Assembly (NCBI GenBank): GCA_019413955.1
Contig: DXMX01000053.1
Span: 1-13,422 of the forward strand
Length of the DNA stretch: 13,422 bases
Source: Collinsella sp.
GTDB taxonomy: Bacteria; Actinomycetota; Coriobacteriia; Coriobacteriales; Coriobacteriaceae
Direction of reading: 5' to 3'
A model generated the notes under the pieces. It made no database searches. It was not told the origin of the DNA and saw only the letters and a list, made by a program, of their open reading frames with translations. The position numbers and the translations under genes were made by a program. This document shows positions 1 to 5,533 of the stretch, piece by piece. Numbering within the stretch: position 1 is the stretch's first letter; the number at the start of each line of letters is the position of its first letter.

Positions 1-1756
1 TTTCAGAGGAGTCCACCTCATGATAGGAGCCGTCGTACAGAGTGACCTTCACGTCCACCACGGGGAAGCCGGCCACCACGCCGGCGTTCATGGCGCCCTG
101 GATACCGGCGTCGACAGCCGGGATATACTCCTTGGGAACGGCGCCGCCCACGATGGCGTTGACAAACTCGTAGCCCTTGCCGGACTCGTTGGGCTCCACG
201 TGGATCTTGACATGGCCGTACTGGCCCTTGCCGCCGGACTGACGGGCATACTTGGTGTCCTGGTCCACGGCCTTCTTGATGGTCTCCTTGTAGGCGACCT
301 GAGGTGCGCCCACGTTGGCCTCCACCTTGAACTCGCGCAGCAGGCGGTCCACGATGATCTCCAGGTGCAGCTCGCCCATGCCGGCGATGATGGTCTGGCC
401 GGTCTCGTGGTTGGTGGACACCTGGAAGGTCGGGTCCTCCTCAGCGAGCTTGGTCAGAGCCAGGGACATCTTGTCCTGCTCGGCCTTGGTCTTGGGCTCG
501 ATGGCAACGTCGATAACGGGCTTAGCGAACTCGATCTTCTCGAGGACGATCTCCTTGCCCTCGGCGCACAGGGTGTCACCGGTGGTGGAGTTCTTGAAAC
601 CGACGCAAGCGACGATGTCGCCGGCGGCAGCGTCGTCACGGTCGATACGCTCGGCAGCGTTCATCTCGAGGATGCGGCCGAGGCGCTCGCGCTGACCGTT
701 GGAGGCGTTGACCACGTAGGAGCCGGACTCGGCACGGCCGGAGTAAACGCGGACGTAGGTGAGCTTACCGACGAACGGGTCGGTCATGATCTTGAAGACC
801 AGGCCGGAGAAGGGCTCGTCGAAGGAAGGATGACGCTGGATCTCCTCGCCGGTGTCCGGATCGGTACCGGTGACGGCTTCGACGTCAAGCGGGCTGGGCA
901 GGTAGTCGACGACAGCGTCGAGCAGCTCCTGAACACCCTTGTTCTTGTAGGCGGAACCCACGAAGACGAGGTTGAGCTCGTTGGCCAGAACGCCCTTGCG
1001 CAGAGCAGCCTTGAGCTCCTCGACGGTGAAGTCCTCCTCCATGAGGATCTTCTCCATGAGCTCGTCGTCAAAGCTGGCAGCAGCGTCGAGGAGCTCCTCG
1101 CGCTTGGTGGCAGCGATGTCGGCGAACTCAGCCGGGATCTCGTCCATCGGCTCGGGGTAGGTCATGCCCTTGTCGTCGGCCTTGAAGTCCCATGCGGTCA
1201 TGGTGACGAGGTCGATGACGCCCCAGAAGTTGTCCTCGGCGCCCATCGGGACCTGAGCGGCCACAGCGTTGGCGTCGAGACGATCCTTCATGGTCTCGAT
1301 AGCGTTGAAGAAGTCAGCGCCCACGCGGTCATACTTGTTGATGAAGGCGATGCGGGGGACGTTGAAGGTAGAAGCCTGACGCCAAACGGTCTCAGACTGG
1401 GGCTGAACGCCGGCAACGGCGTCGAAGACGGCGACAGCACCATCGAGGACGCGCAGGCAGCGCTCGACCTCGGCGGTGAAGTCAACGTGGCCCGGGGTGT
1501 CGATGATCTGGATGCGGTAGTCCTTACCGTCCTTGTTCCAGAAGCACGTGGTAGCAGCGGAGGTAATGGTTACGCCGCGCTCCTGCTCCTGAACCATCCA
1601 GTCCATGGTGGCAGCGCCCTCATGGACCTCACCGATCTTGTGGGTCTTACCGGTGTAGTAAAGAATACGCTCGGTCGTGGTGGTCTTACCGGCATCGATG
1701 TGAGCCATGATGCCGATGTTACGGGTATCGGAAAGCTTGTACTTAGGCTTAGCCAT
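1..1756 (-). CDS. fusA: Elongation factor G, 3' end cut by window edge
   Basis: This is the translocation GTPase EF-G, which moves tRNA and mRNA through the ribosome after peptide transfer and works with RRF in recycling. The first 585 codons are present. The GTPase motifs are intact: G1 AHIDAGKT at residues 18-25, G3 DTPGHVDF at about 86-93 and G4 NKYD at about 140-143. The reading frame runs off the left edge in domain IV, in the segment DGSYHEVDSSE. About 110 residues (the end of domain IV and domain V) should lie outside the window, judging by the usual length of about 700. The ATG at 1756-1754 follows an AAGGA Shine-Dalgarno with 6-nt spacing, and the protein opens MAKPKYKLSDTRNIGIMAHI as expected for the family. 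It lies 19 nt after the rpsG stop, as the third gene of the str operon. No frameshift is visible. Identity is certain; only the end is missing. Confidence 0.97.
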   Translation of the reverse strand, partial: MAKPKYKLSDTRNIGIMAHIDAGKTTTTERILYYTGKTHKIGEVHEGAATMDWMVQEQERGVTITSAATTCFWNKDGKDYRIQIIDTPGHVDFTAEVERCLRVLDGAVAVFDAVAGVQPQSETVWRQASTFNVPRIAFINKYDRVGADFFNAIETMKDRLDANAVAAQVPMGAEDNFWGVIDLVTMTAWDFKADDKGMTYPEPMDEIPAEFADIAATKREELLDAAASFDDELMEKILMEEDFTVEELKAALRKGVLANELNLVFVGSAYKNKGVQELLDAVVDYLPSPLDVEAVTGTDPDTGEEIQRHPSFDEPFSGLVFKIMTDPFVGKLTYVRVYSGRAESGSYVVNASNGQRERLGRILEMNAAERIDRDDAAAGDIVACVGFKNSTTGDTLCAEGKEIVLEKIEFAKPVIDVAIEPKTKAEQDKMSLALTKLAEEDPTFQVSTNHETGQTIIAGMGELHLEIIVDRLLREFKVEANVGAPQVAYKETIKKAVDQDTKYARQSGGKGQYGHVKIHVEPNESGKGYEFVNAIVGGAVPKEYIPAVDAGIQGAMNAGVVAGFPVVDVKVTLYDGSYHEVDSSE

Positions 1757-1775
1757 GTTAGTTCCTTACCTTAAC

Positions 1776-2249
1776 TTACCAACGATAGTGAGAGAACGCG
1801 CGGTTGGCCTCGGCCATCTTGAAGACGTCCTCACGCTTCTTGACGGAAGCGCCCAGGCCGTTGGAAGCGTCGAGGATCTCGTTGGCGAGACGCTCGGCCA
1901 TGGTCTTCTCCTTGCGAGCGCGGGAGAAGTTGACGATCCAGCGGATGCCCAGAGCGGTGGAACGACGGGAGTTGACCTCCATCGGGACCTGATAGGTAGC
2001 GCCACCGACACGCTTGGGCTTAACCTCGAGCGTGGGCTTGACGTTGTCCATAGCCTTCTTGAAGGTAGCGAGAACGTCGCCACCCTCGGACTTCTCGGCA
2101 ACGATCTCGAAAGCGGTGTAAACGATGCGCTCAGCGGTGGCCTTCTTGCCGTCAAGAAGGACCTTGTTGATGAGCTGAGTCACCAGGCGGTTGTTGTAAA
2201 CGGCGTCAGGCTGAACCTCACGACGATTAGCTGCTGCACGACGCGGCAT
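1776..2249 (-). CDS. rpsG: 30S ribosomal protein S7
   Basis: S7 is the primary 16S rRNA-binding protein that nucleates the head of the 30S subunit and lies near the E site. The protein has 157 residues, which is normal for bacteria. It opens MPRRAAANRREVQPD and carries the conserved segments NKVLLDGKKATAERIVY, KPTLEVKPKRVGGATYQVP and RRSTALGIRWIV. The C-terminus AFSHYRW matches the family. The ATG at 2249-2247 is preceded by AAGGAG with 7-nt spacing. It sits between rpsL (73-nt gap) and fusA (19-nt gap) in the classical str operon order. The wider gap upstream contains a hairpin that may be the S7 feedback site, by analogy with the Escherichia coli str operon, where S7 represses its own translation. 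Confidence 0.98.
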   Translation of the reverse strand: MPRRAAANRREVQPDAVYNNRLVTQLINKVLLDGKKATAERIVYTAFEIVAEKSEGGDVLATFKKAMDNVKPTLEVKPKRVGGATYQVPMEVNSRRSTALGIRWIVNFSRARKEKTMAERLANEILDASNGLGASVKKREDVFKMAEANRAFSHYRW

Positions 2250-2271
2250 GTGAAATCTCCTTAAGTGTCTA

Positions 2272-2297
2272 CCGTGCGGCGCTTAGGCGGCACACGG
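2272..2297 (-). promoter_or_regulatory. Intercistronic hairpin before rpsG, possible S7 autoregulatory site
   Basis: Two 11-nt arms (2272-2282 and 2287-2297) pair with two internal mismatches around a 4-nt loop. The hairpin lies in the 73-nt rpsL-rpsG gap, just upstream of the rpsG ribosome-binding site. It has no following T-run, so it is unlikely to be a terminator. In E. coli, S7 binds the rpsL-rpsG intercistronic RNA to repress rpsG translation; the position here is equivalent. The function is inference. Confidence 0.4.
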
Positions 2298-2322
2298 CGA
2301 AAGTATCAAAACGTTATCTGGC

Positions 2323-2700
2323 TTATTTGGCCTTGGGGCGCTTAGCACCGTACTTGGAACGGGCCTGCATACGGTTCTGGACCGGAGCAGCGTCGTAGGC
2401 GCCACGGATGACGTGATAACGGACACCAGGGAGGTCACGGACACGACCGCCGCGGACGAGCACGATGGAGTGCTCCTGCAGGTTGTGGCCCTCACCCGGG
2501 ATGTAAGCAGTAACTTCGATGCCGTTGACAAGGCGAACACGGGCAACCTTACGAAGAGCCGAGTTCGGCTTCTTGGGGCTCGTGGTGAAGACGCGGGTGC
2601 ACACGCCGCGCTTCTGGGAGTTGTGCTGCAGAGCAGCGTTCTTGGACTTCTTGGGCACGGAACGACGGCCCTGGCGAACCAGCTGGTTAATAGTAGGCAA
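2323..2700 (-). CDS. rpsL: 30S ribosomal protein S12
   Basis: S12 sits at the decoding centre of the 30S subunit and helps control translational accuracy. The protein has 125 residues, of normal length, with the family core QKRGVCTRVFTTSPKKPNSA and the loop EGHNLQEHSIVLVRGGRV. The start is TTG (2700-2698), placed by an AAGGAG Shine-Dalgarno 6-7 nt upstream and by the conserved opening MPTINQLVRQ; no ATG gives a better fit. It is the first gene of the str operon, about 94 nt downstream of a strong promoter. The streptomycin determinant Lys43 is intact (PKKPNS). The equivalent of E. coli Lys88 is Arg (GGRVRDLPGV, codon CGT). That substitution is known to cause streptomycin resistance when selected in other bacteria; here it may be the lineage's natural state. 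Confidence 0.98.
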   Translation of the reverse strand: MPTINQLVRQGRRSVPKKSKNAALQHNSQKRGVCTRVFTTSPKKPNSALRKVARVRLVNGIEVTAYIPGEGHNLQEHSIVLVRGGRVRDLPGVRYHVIRGAYDAAPVQNRMQARSKYGAKRPKAK

Positions 2701-2792
2701 AGCGTACTCCTTCTCGAATGATTCCAGCTTTCTGTAAAGTGCAACGGCTTGAATCGAGGGGTCAGCATCCCCCTACGAAACACGCAGTTCGA

Positions 2793-2848
2793 TAGGATAC
2801 GTGGCGTTAGCTGTGCCGTCAACAGACCACGCTGCCGGGCGTATCCTA
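2793..2848. repeat. 9-bp inverted repeat spanning the str promoter
   Basis: TAGGATACG at 2793-2801 and CGTATCCTA at 2840-2848 are perfect inverted copies, 38 nt apart. One arm contains the -10 box of the str promoter. The other places the same hexamer TATCCT on the plus strand, 17 nt after a weak -35-like TCAACA. The pair could be an operator or opposing promoters; nothing else supports either. Confidence 0.4.
2794..2822 (-). promoter_or_regulatory. Promoter of the str operon (rpsL-rpsG-fusA)
   Basis: Reading the minus strand, TTGACG (2822-2817) and TATCCT (2799-2794) are separated by exactly 17 bp, close to the housekeeping sigma consensus. The inferred start, about 2786, gives a leader of about 85 nt containing a small GGGG/CCCC hairpin near 2757-2772. 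The -10 hexamer lies inside one arm of a 9-bp inverted repeat, 2793-2801 with 2840-2848 (TAGGATACG / CGTATCCTA). Confidence 0.7.
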
Positions 2849-2905
2849 AAATCGGCATATTTCCGCAAAGCCTACACAAAAGGAATCCCCTTCTGTGCGC
2901 GGGGG

Positions 2906-3046
2906 CGGATTCCCGGTCCGGGCGGCCCGCTGTTTAAGTTTGCTGCTCTACAGTCCTGCGCAAGACGGAAAGCACATTAAGTGCTTTCCTTTGCGTGCGG
3001 AACTCGCGACAAACTTAAACAGCGGGCCGCCCGGACCGGGAATCCG
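2906..3046. repeat. 141-nt element with perfect 37-bp inverted repeats and a nested hairpin
   Basis: Positions 2906-2942 and 3010-3046 are perfect reverse complements (37 bp, very GC-rich except for the inner TTTAAGTTT end). The 67-nt centre contains another stem, GGAAAGCAC / GTGCTTTCC around an ATTAA loop, extended by CGCAA / TTGCG. The element lies in the 524-nt gene-free stretch between rpsL and the anti-sigma gene. No T-run follows either end, so it is not a standard terminator. I see no target-site duplication in the flanks and no credible gene inside. It could be a MITE or REPIN-like element, a cruciform or a structured RNA. The structure is certain; the function is unknown. Confidence 0.85.
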
Positions 3047-3070
3047 ACGTGCTCGTCGGGGCAACGTTCC

Positions 3071-3106
3071 CTGGCAAAAAGGGACAGGTTTATTTTGGTC
3101 GGTTTT
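3071..3106 (+). repeat. REP/MITE-like 36-nt repeat, left copy
   Basis: This sequence, with the core GCAAAAAGGGACAGG followed by TTTATTTTGGT, recurs in inverted orientation at 4862-4897 with 33 of 36 positions identical. The two copies enclose the whole sigma/anti-sigma module and its terminator. From memory, similar AAAAAGGGAC-type sequences occur between genes in many genomes as REP-like elements; I cannot verify copy number here. Confidence 0.7.
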
Positions 3107-3182
3107 ATCTGGGGAAACGTCGCGCTCCGGCGGTGATCTGCTCTCATCTGTCATAGGGAAATCGGCGGCGCTTCCATTTAAC

Positions 3183-3217
3183 GCAAAAGAGGCCGCTTCC
3201 CCTAGTAGGAAGCGGCC
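3183..3217 (-). terminator. Intrinsic terminator of the sigma/anti-sigma operon
   Basis: A perfect 10-bp stem (GGCCGCTTCC at 3191-3200 with GGAAGCGGCC at 3208-3217) and 7-nt loop is followed on the minus strand by TCTTTTG. It begins 7 nt after the anti-sigma stop codon. Confidence 0.8.
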
Positions 3218-3224
3218 CCAAATC

Positions 3225-4301
3225 TTACGAATAGACGATGGTAAAGGGCTCTTTCGTTTCGGTCTCCCCTGTTGATGTATACCTCACAATTTCAAGGGTT
3301 ACCGAGACAACTTGATCGACATCAATCAACTTCGTTGGCACCCAGATGTTCTCTCCGCTATTGCGCCCATAAGAAAAATATAAGTTGAACACCCCTGCGT
3401 CGTCATCTTCGATAATCTGCTCCGATCCATCCTTGTAGCTGACTGTCAGCTTATTATCAACTGCTTCATAGCCCAGATCATCGATGTGTGTCTGGATAGA
3501 AAACGGGCTGATCTCGAGAGGCGAGTCATCGGAGCGGAGTTCCTTTGTATCGACGTACGCTCCAACGCTAAACTCGGGCGTCGATGCCTCGAACGGCTTC
3601 GCATCCTCGCCTTCGCCCTCGGTCCACGAGATATTCCAGGTGACCGCATGTTGAAAACCTCGCTCGCGATCCATAGAAGCAAAGTACATCGTGCCATTAA
3701 TGACAGTATCGCTTGATGTGTCCTTATCAATGGTGCAGCGTGTGTCAGCCCATTCCTCGCCGAAGTTCATGCTGGGCGTGCCGATGCCCTGCTCTTCTTC
3801 ACCATAGAGAACAAGTTCGCCTGTCTCTGCTGCTGGCTTGTAGTAGTTAACGCCATTTGGATTGGACAGCGTAAACGTCACGGCACCGCAACCGTTTTTA
3901 TCGATAGCCATCTCATGGATATCGAGCGTATAGCCGTTACCCTCGACGGACAGATTAACCTTCTGGACTGCACCCTCCAGGCTTTGGGGCGCGATGCCAT
4001 CACCAAACTCTCTGGTGTAGGTGTATTTAGTCCCCGATGAGCCGCCGTTGGTCCAGGTGATGGAATCCCCGTTGCCGTGGTTTCCCCAGGCTGAGGCAAA
4101 ATAGGCGGATTTGACAACGGCGTAGGCGACCCCTCCGGTCGCCAACACTCCGACAAGACATCCAACTACGGCAACATACAGAGGCTTCGCGTGACCCTTT
4201 CGACGAAGCGGCTCACCAGCAGCGGCATAAAGAACACGGTCAGCAAGATCGCTATCGGCTTGGACGGACTCGAAGGCCTGCTTGATTTGATTGGATTTCA
4301 C
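3225..4301 (-). CDS. Probable membrane anti-sigma factor (DUF4179-like), single-pass
   Basis: This is a 358-residue protein with a short cytoplasmic N-terminus (about 1-40, opening MKSNQIKQAFESVQADSDLA), one membrane helix (about 41-63, PLYVAVVGCLVGVLATGGVA) and a large region of about 295 residues predicted outside the membrane. That architecture, directly after an ECF sigma gene and overlapping its last 50 nt, is typical of anti-sigma factors that hold the sigma factor at the membrane until a signal arrives. I think it resembles the DUF4179 anti-sigma group but cannot confirm this. I see no zinc-binding HxxxCxxC anti-sigma motif, so any inhibition would use another cytoplasmic interface. 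The start is GTG, with GAGGAGG 6 nt upstream inside the sigma gene, which suggests translational coupling. The extracytoplasmic part is rich in Thr, Ser, Gly and acidic residues and resembles beta-strand sensor domains. The sensed signal is unknown. Confidence 0.7.
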   Translation of the reverse strand: MKSNQIKQAFESVQADSDLADRVLYAAAGEPLRRKGHAKPLYVAVVGCLVGVLATGGVAYAVVKSAYFASAWGNHGNGDSITWTNGGSSGTKYTYTREFGDGIAPQSLEGAVQKVNLSVEGNGYTLDIHEMAIDKNGCGAVTFTLSNPNGVNYYKPAAETGELVLYGEEEQGIGTPSMNFGEEWADTRCTIDKDTSSDTVINGTMYFASMDRERGFQHAVTWNISWTEGEGEDAKPFEASTPEFSVGAYVDTKELRSDDSPLEISPFSIQTHIDDLGYEAVDNKLTVSYKDGSEQIIEDDDAGVFNLYFSYGRNSGENIWVPTKLIDVDQVVSVTLEIVRYTSTGETETKEPFTIVYS

Positions 4302-4770
4302 GGTCGCCCTCCTCTAGGATGAACTTGAGCTTCGATCTGCCGCGAGCCAAACGCGTTCGAACGGTCGCGGCTGGCACATGCAATAACTCGCCAATCTCTG
4401 AGGTCGAAAAGCCCAGATAGTAATAGAGCACGATGGGAATACGGAATCGTTCCGGAAGTCGCATAACGTCTGACAGGACAGCCTTGGTCTCATCCTGTGC
4501 CGTCGAGAGCGAATCGGCTAGGTTCTCAATATCCTCCACGCGCCTCCATGGCTTTCGGAAGAGCGATTTGCATTCATTGATCGTGACCCGGATAAGCCAT
4601 CGGCGAAGATGTTCCCAACTCTCAAAATGTCCATCGCTTTTAAGCAGCTTAATAAAGACATCCTGGGCAACATCGTCGGCGTCGGCACGATCGCGCAGGT
4701 ACGTCAATGCGATTCGAAACACGACATCCCGGTGATCCTCGACCGCCTGTCTAAATGCTTGTTCTTCCAT
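4252..4770 (-). CDS. RNA polymerase sigma factor, ECF (sigma-70 family)
   Basis: This is an alternative sigma factor that directs core RNA polymerase to a stress or envelope regulon. From the ATG it has 172 residues, normal for ECF sigmas. The sigma-2 domain (about 8-72) contains the -10-recognising segment DVVFRIALTYLRDRADADD and then AQDVFIKLLKS. The sigma-4 domain (about 102-155) contains LPERFRIPIVLYYYLGFSTS and the helix-turn-helix EIGELLHVPAATVRTRLARG. No sigma-3 domain is present, as expected for ECF. A GTG two codons upstream (4776) would also fit, but it overlaps the Shine-Dalgarno GGGAGGTG; ATG at 4770-4768 is preferred. It is followed with overlap by a membrane anti-sigma gene and preceded by a SigW-like promoter, which suggests positive autoregulation. 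By eye the module has lower GC than the flanking rpo and ribosomal genes, which fits acquisition by transfer. Confidence 0.9.
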   Translation of the reverse strand: MEEQAFRQAVEDHRDVVFRIALTYLRDRADADDVAQDVFIKLLKSDGHFESWEHLRRWLIRVTINECKSLFRKPWRRVEDIENLADSLSTAQDETKAVLSDVMRLPERFRIPIVLYYYLGFSTSEIGELLHVPAATVRTRLARGRSKLKFILEEGDREIQSNQAGLRVRPSR

Positions 4771-4820
4771 AATCACCTCCCGGTGACGTTAATGGTTCTC
4801 GATGAGGCCCTCACCATAGA

Positions 4821-4847
4821 TACGCTTTGACCGAACAGAATGTTTCA
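4821..4847 (-). promoter_or_regulatory. Candidate ECF autopromoter of the sigma module
   Basis: On the minus strand TGAAAC (4847-4842) and CGTA (4824-4821) are separated by 17 bp, followed by TC. This closely resembles the TGAAAC-N16/17-CGTA promoters used by SigW-type ECF factors in Bacillus. It lies about 50 nt upstream of the sigma start codon. Such sites usually mean the sigma factor drives its own operon. That this sigma recognises it is inference. Confidence 0.55.
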
Positions 4848-4861
4848 AATTCAAGCAGGAA

Positions 4862-4897
4862 AAAACCTACCAAAATAAACCCGTCCCTTTTTGGCAG
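4862..4897 (-). repeat. REP/MITE-like 36-nt repeat, right copy
   Basis: This is the inverted partner of 3071-3106 (33/36 identical; differences at positions 4, 17 and 31 of the repeat). It sits just upstream of the candidate ECF promoter, so the pair brackets 1.8 kb containing promoter, sigma, anti-sigma and terminator. Confidence 0.7.
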
Positions 4898-4949
4898 GTC
4901 CCCAAGGGATCAACGGAACGCAACAGGTTGAGCATACGCAAGCGAGCGA

Positions 4950-5041
4950 CCCCCAGAGCGTACAAGGTGGCATGAAAAAGGCAGGGCATTGACCTTTTGG
5001 TCATGCCCTGCCTTTTGAATGACAGATTGTAGCTCTGGGGG
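4950..5041. repeat. Inverted repeat framing the rpoBC terminator
   Basis: CCCCCAGAGCgTACA (4950-4964) pairs with TGTAGCTCTGGGGG (5028-5041) with one bulged base. The two arms enclose the terminator at 4975-5016, giving an outer stem of about 14 bp around the inner hairpin. Like the palindrome at 2906-3046, it is a long stem nested around a shorter one. Confidence 0.65.
4975..5016. terminator. Terminator downstream of rpoC, possibly bidirectional
   Basis: The stem AAAAGGCAGGGCAT-GACC pairs with GGTC-ATGCCCTGCCTTTT with one bulged T and a 4-nt loop. It ends in TTTT on the plus strand and TTTTT on the minus strand. It is positioned to end rpoBC transcription about 75 nt after the rpoC stop. The plus-strand T-run may be incidental, since no plus-strand gene is seen. 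Confidence 0.85.
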
Positions 5042-5061
5042 CCGCGCAGCGACGGAGGTCA

Positions 5062-5083
5062 CCGCCGTTCGTTAGAACGGCGG
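5062..5083 (-). other. Perfect 9-bp hairpin just after the rpoC stop
   Basis: CCGCCGTTC (5062-5070) and GAACGGCGG (5075-5083) form a perfect stem with a GTTA loop, beginning 6 nt after the rpoC stop codon. It has no T-run, so it is not an intrinsic terminator by itself. It may protect the mRNA 3' end or belong to the repeat structure further downstream. Confidence 0.6.
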
Positions 5084-5374
5084 AACTAATTACTCCTCGT
5101 CGTTGTCCTTGGCCTCTTCGGCGTCGTCGGTGTCCACGAGCTGGTTGAGCAGCTCATCGAGGGAAGCCATGTCCTCGTTGATAGCGCCGTTGGCGGGAGC
5201 CTTCTTGTCGTCGATCGGGGCGCCCAGGAGCTCCTCGTCGGCGTCGGCGTGATGCGTCGGAGCGGAGGTACCCAGCAGGATATCGTCCGGACCGTCGGGG
5301 CTAAAGACCATCTGCAGCAGCTGCGAGAGGTCTTCCTCGTCGGCAACGTCGTCGTTGTTCTCGAGGATGTAGAG

Positions 5375-5533
5375 CAGATCGTGGGCCTCGAGGCCGTCAC
5401 GGAGCTCCTCAATCGCCTTGGCACCGATGCCGTCGATGCGCAGCAGATCCTCCTCGGACTTGCCAACCAGGTCGCCGACCGTCTCGATGCCGACCTCGCT
5501 GAACTTGTTGGTCCAGCGCTGCGACACGCCCAG
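5375..5533 (-). other. Alpha-CTD-like helix-hairpin-helix domain encoded in rpoC
   Basis: The encoded 53 residues begin LGVSQRWTNKFSEVGIETVG and include LVGKSEEDLLRIDGIGAKAI. The GIG hairpin and the pattern GIETVGDLV-x2-SEEDLL-x4-GxKAIEEL parallel the alpha-subunit CTD (in E. coli IHYIGDLV, ELLKTPNLGKKSLTEI). The standard beta' C-terminus lacks this domain. Its similarity is judged by eye. DNA or factor contact is inference. Confidence 0.65.

Noticed and set aside
20..1774. Long plus-strand frame opposite fusA, and a similar one opposite rpoC at 5249-7396
   Set aside because: Same compositional shadow as above; the sense strand encodes complete, conserved family motifs.
2283..2879. A 198-codon minus-strand frame overlapping rpsL
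   Set aside because: It shares the strand with rpsL in another frame and overlaps the str promoter; composition is that of an out-of-frame shadow rich in Ser, Arg and Pro.
2890..3062. Target-site duplication that would mark the palindrome as a transposed MITE
   Set aside because: The bases next to the two ends (GGGGG on the left, ACGTG on the right) do not match; mobility is therefore unproven.
2895..3275. A 126-codon plus-strand frame across the large palindrome
   Set aside because: It runs through both palindrome arms, the 36-nt repeat, the sigma-operon terminator and the end of the anti-sigma gene. Its sequence has no domain-like features.
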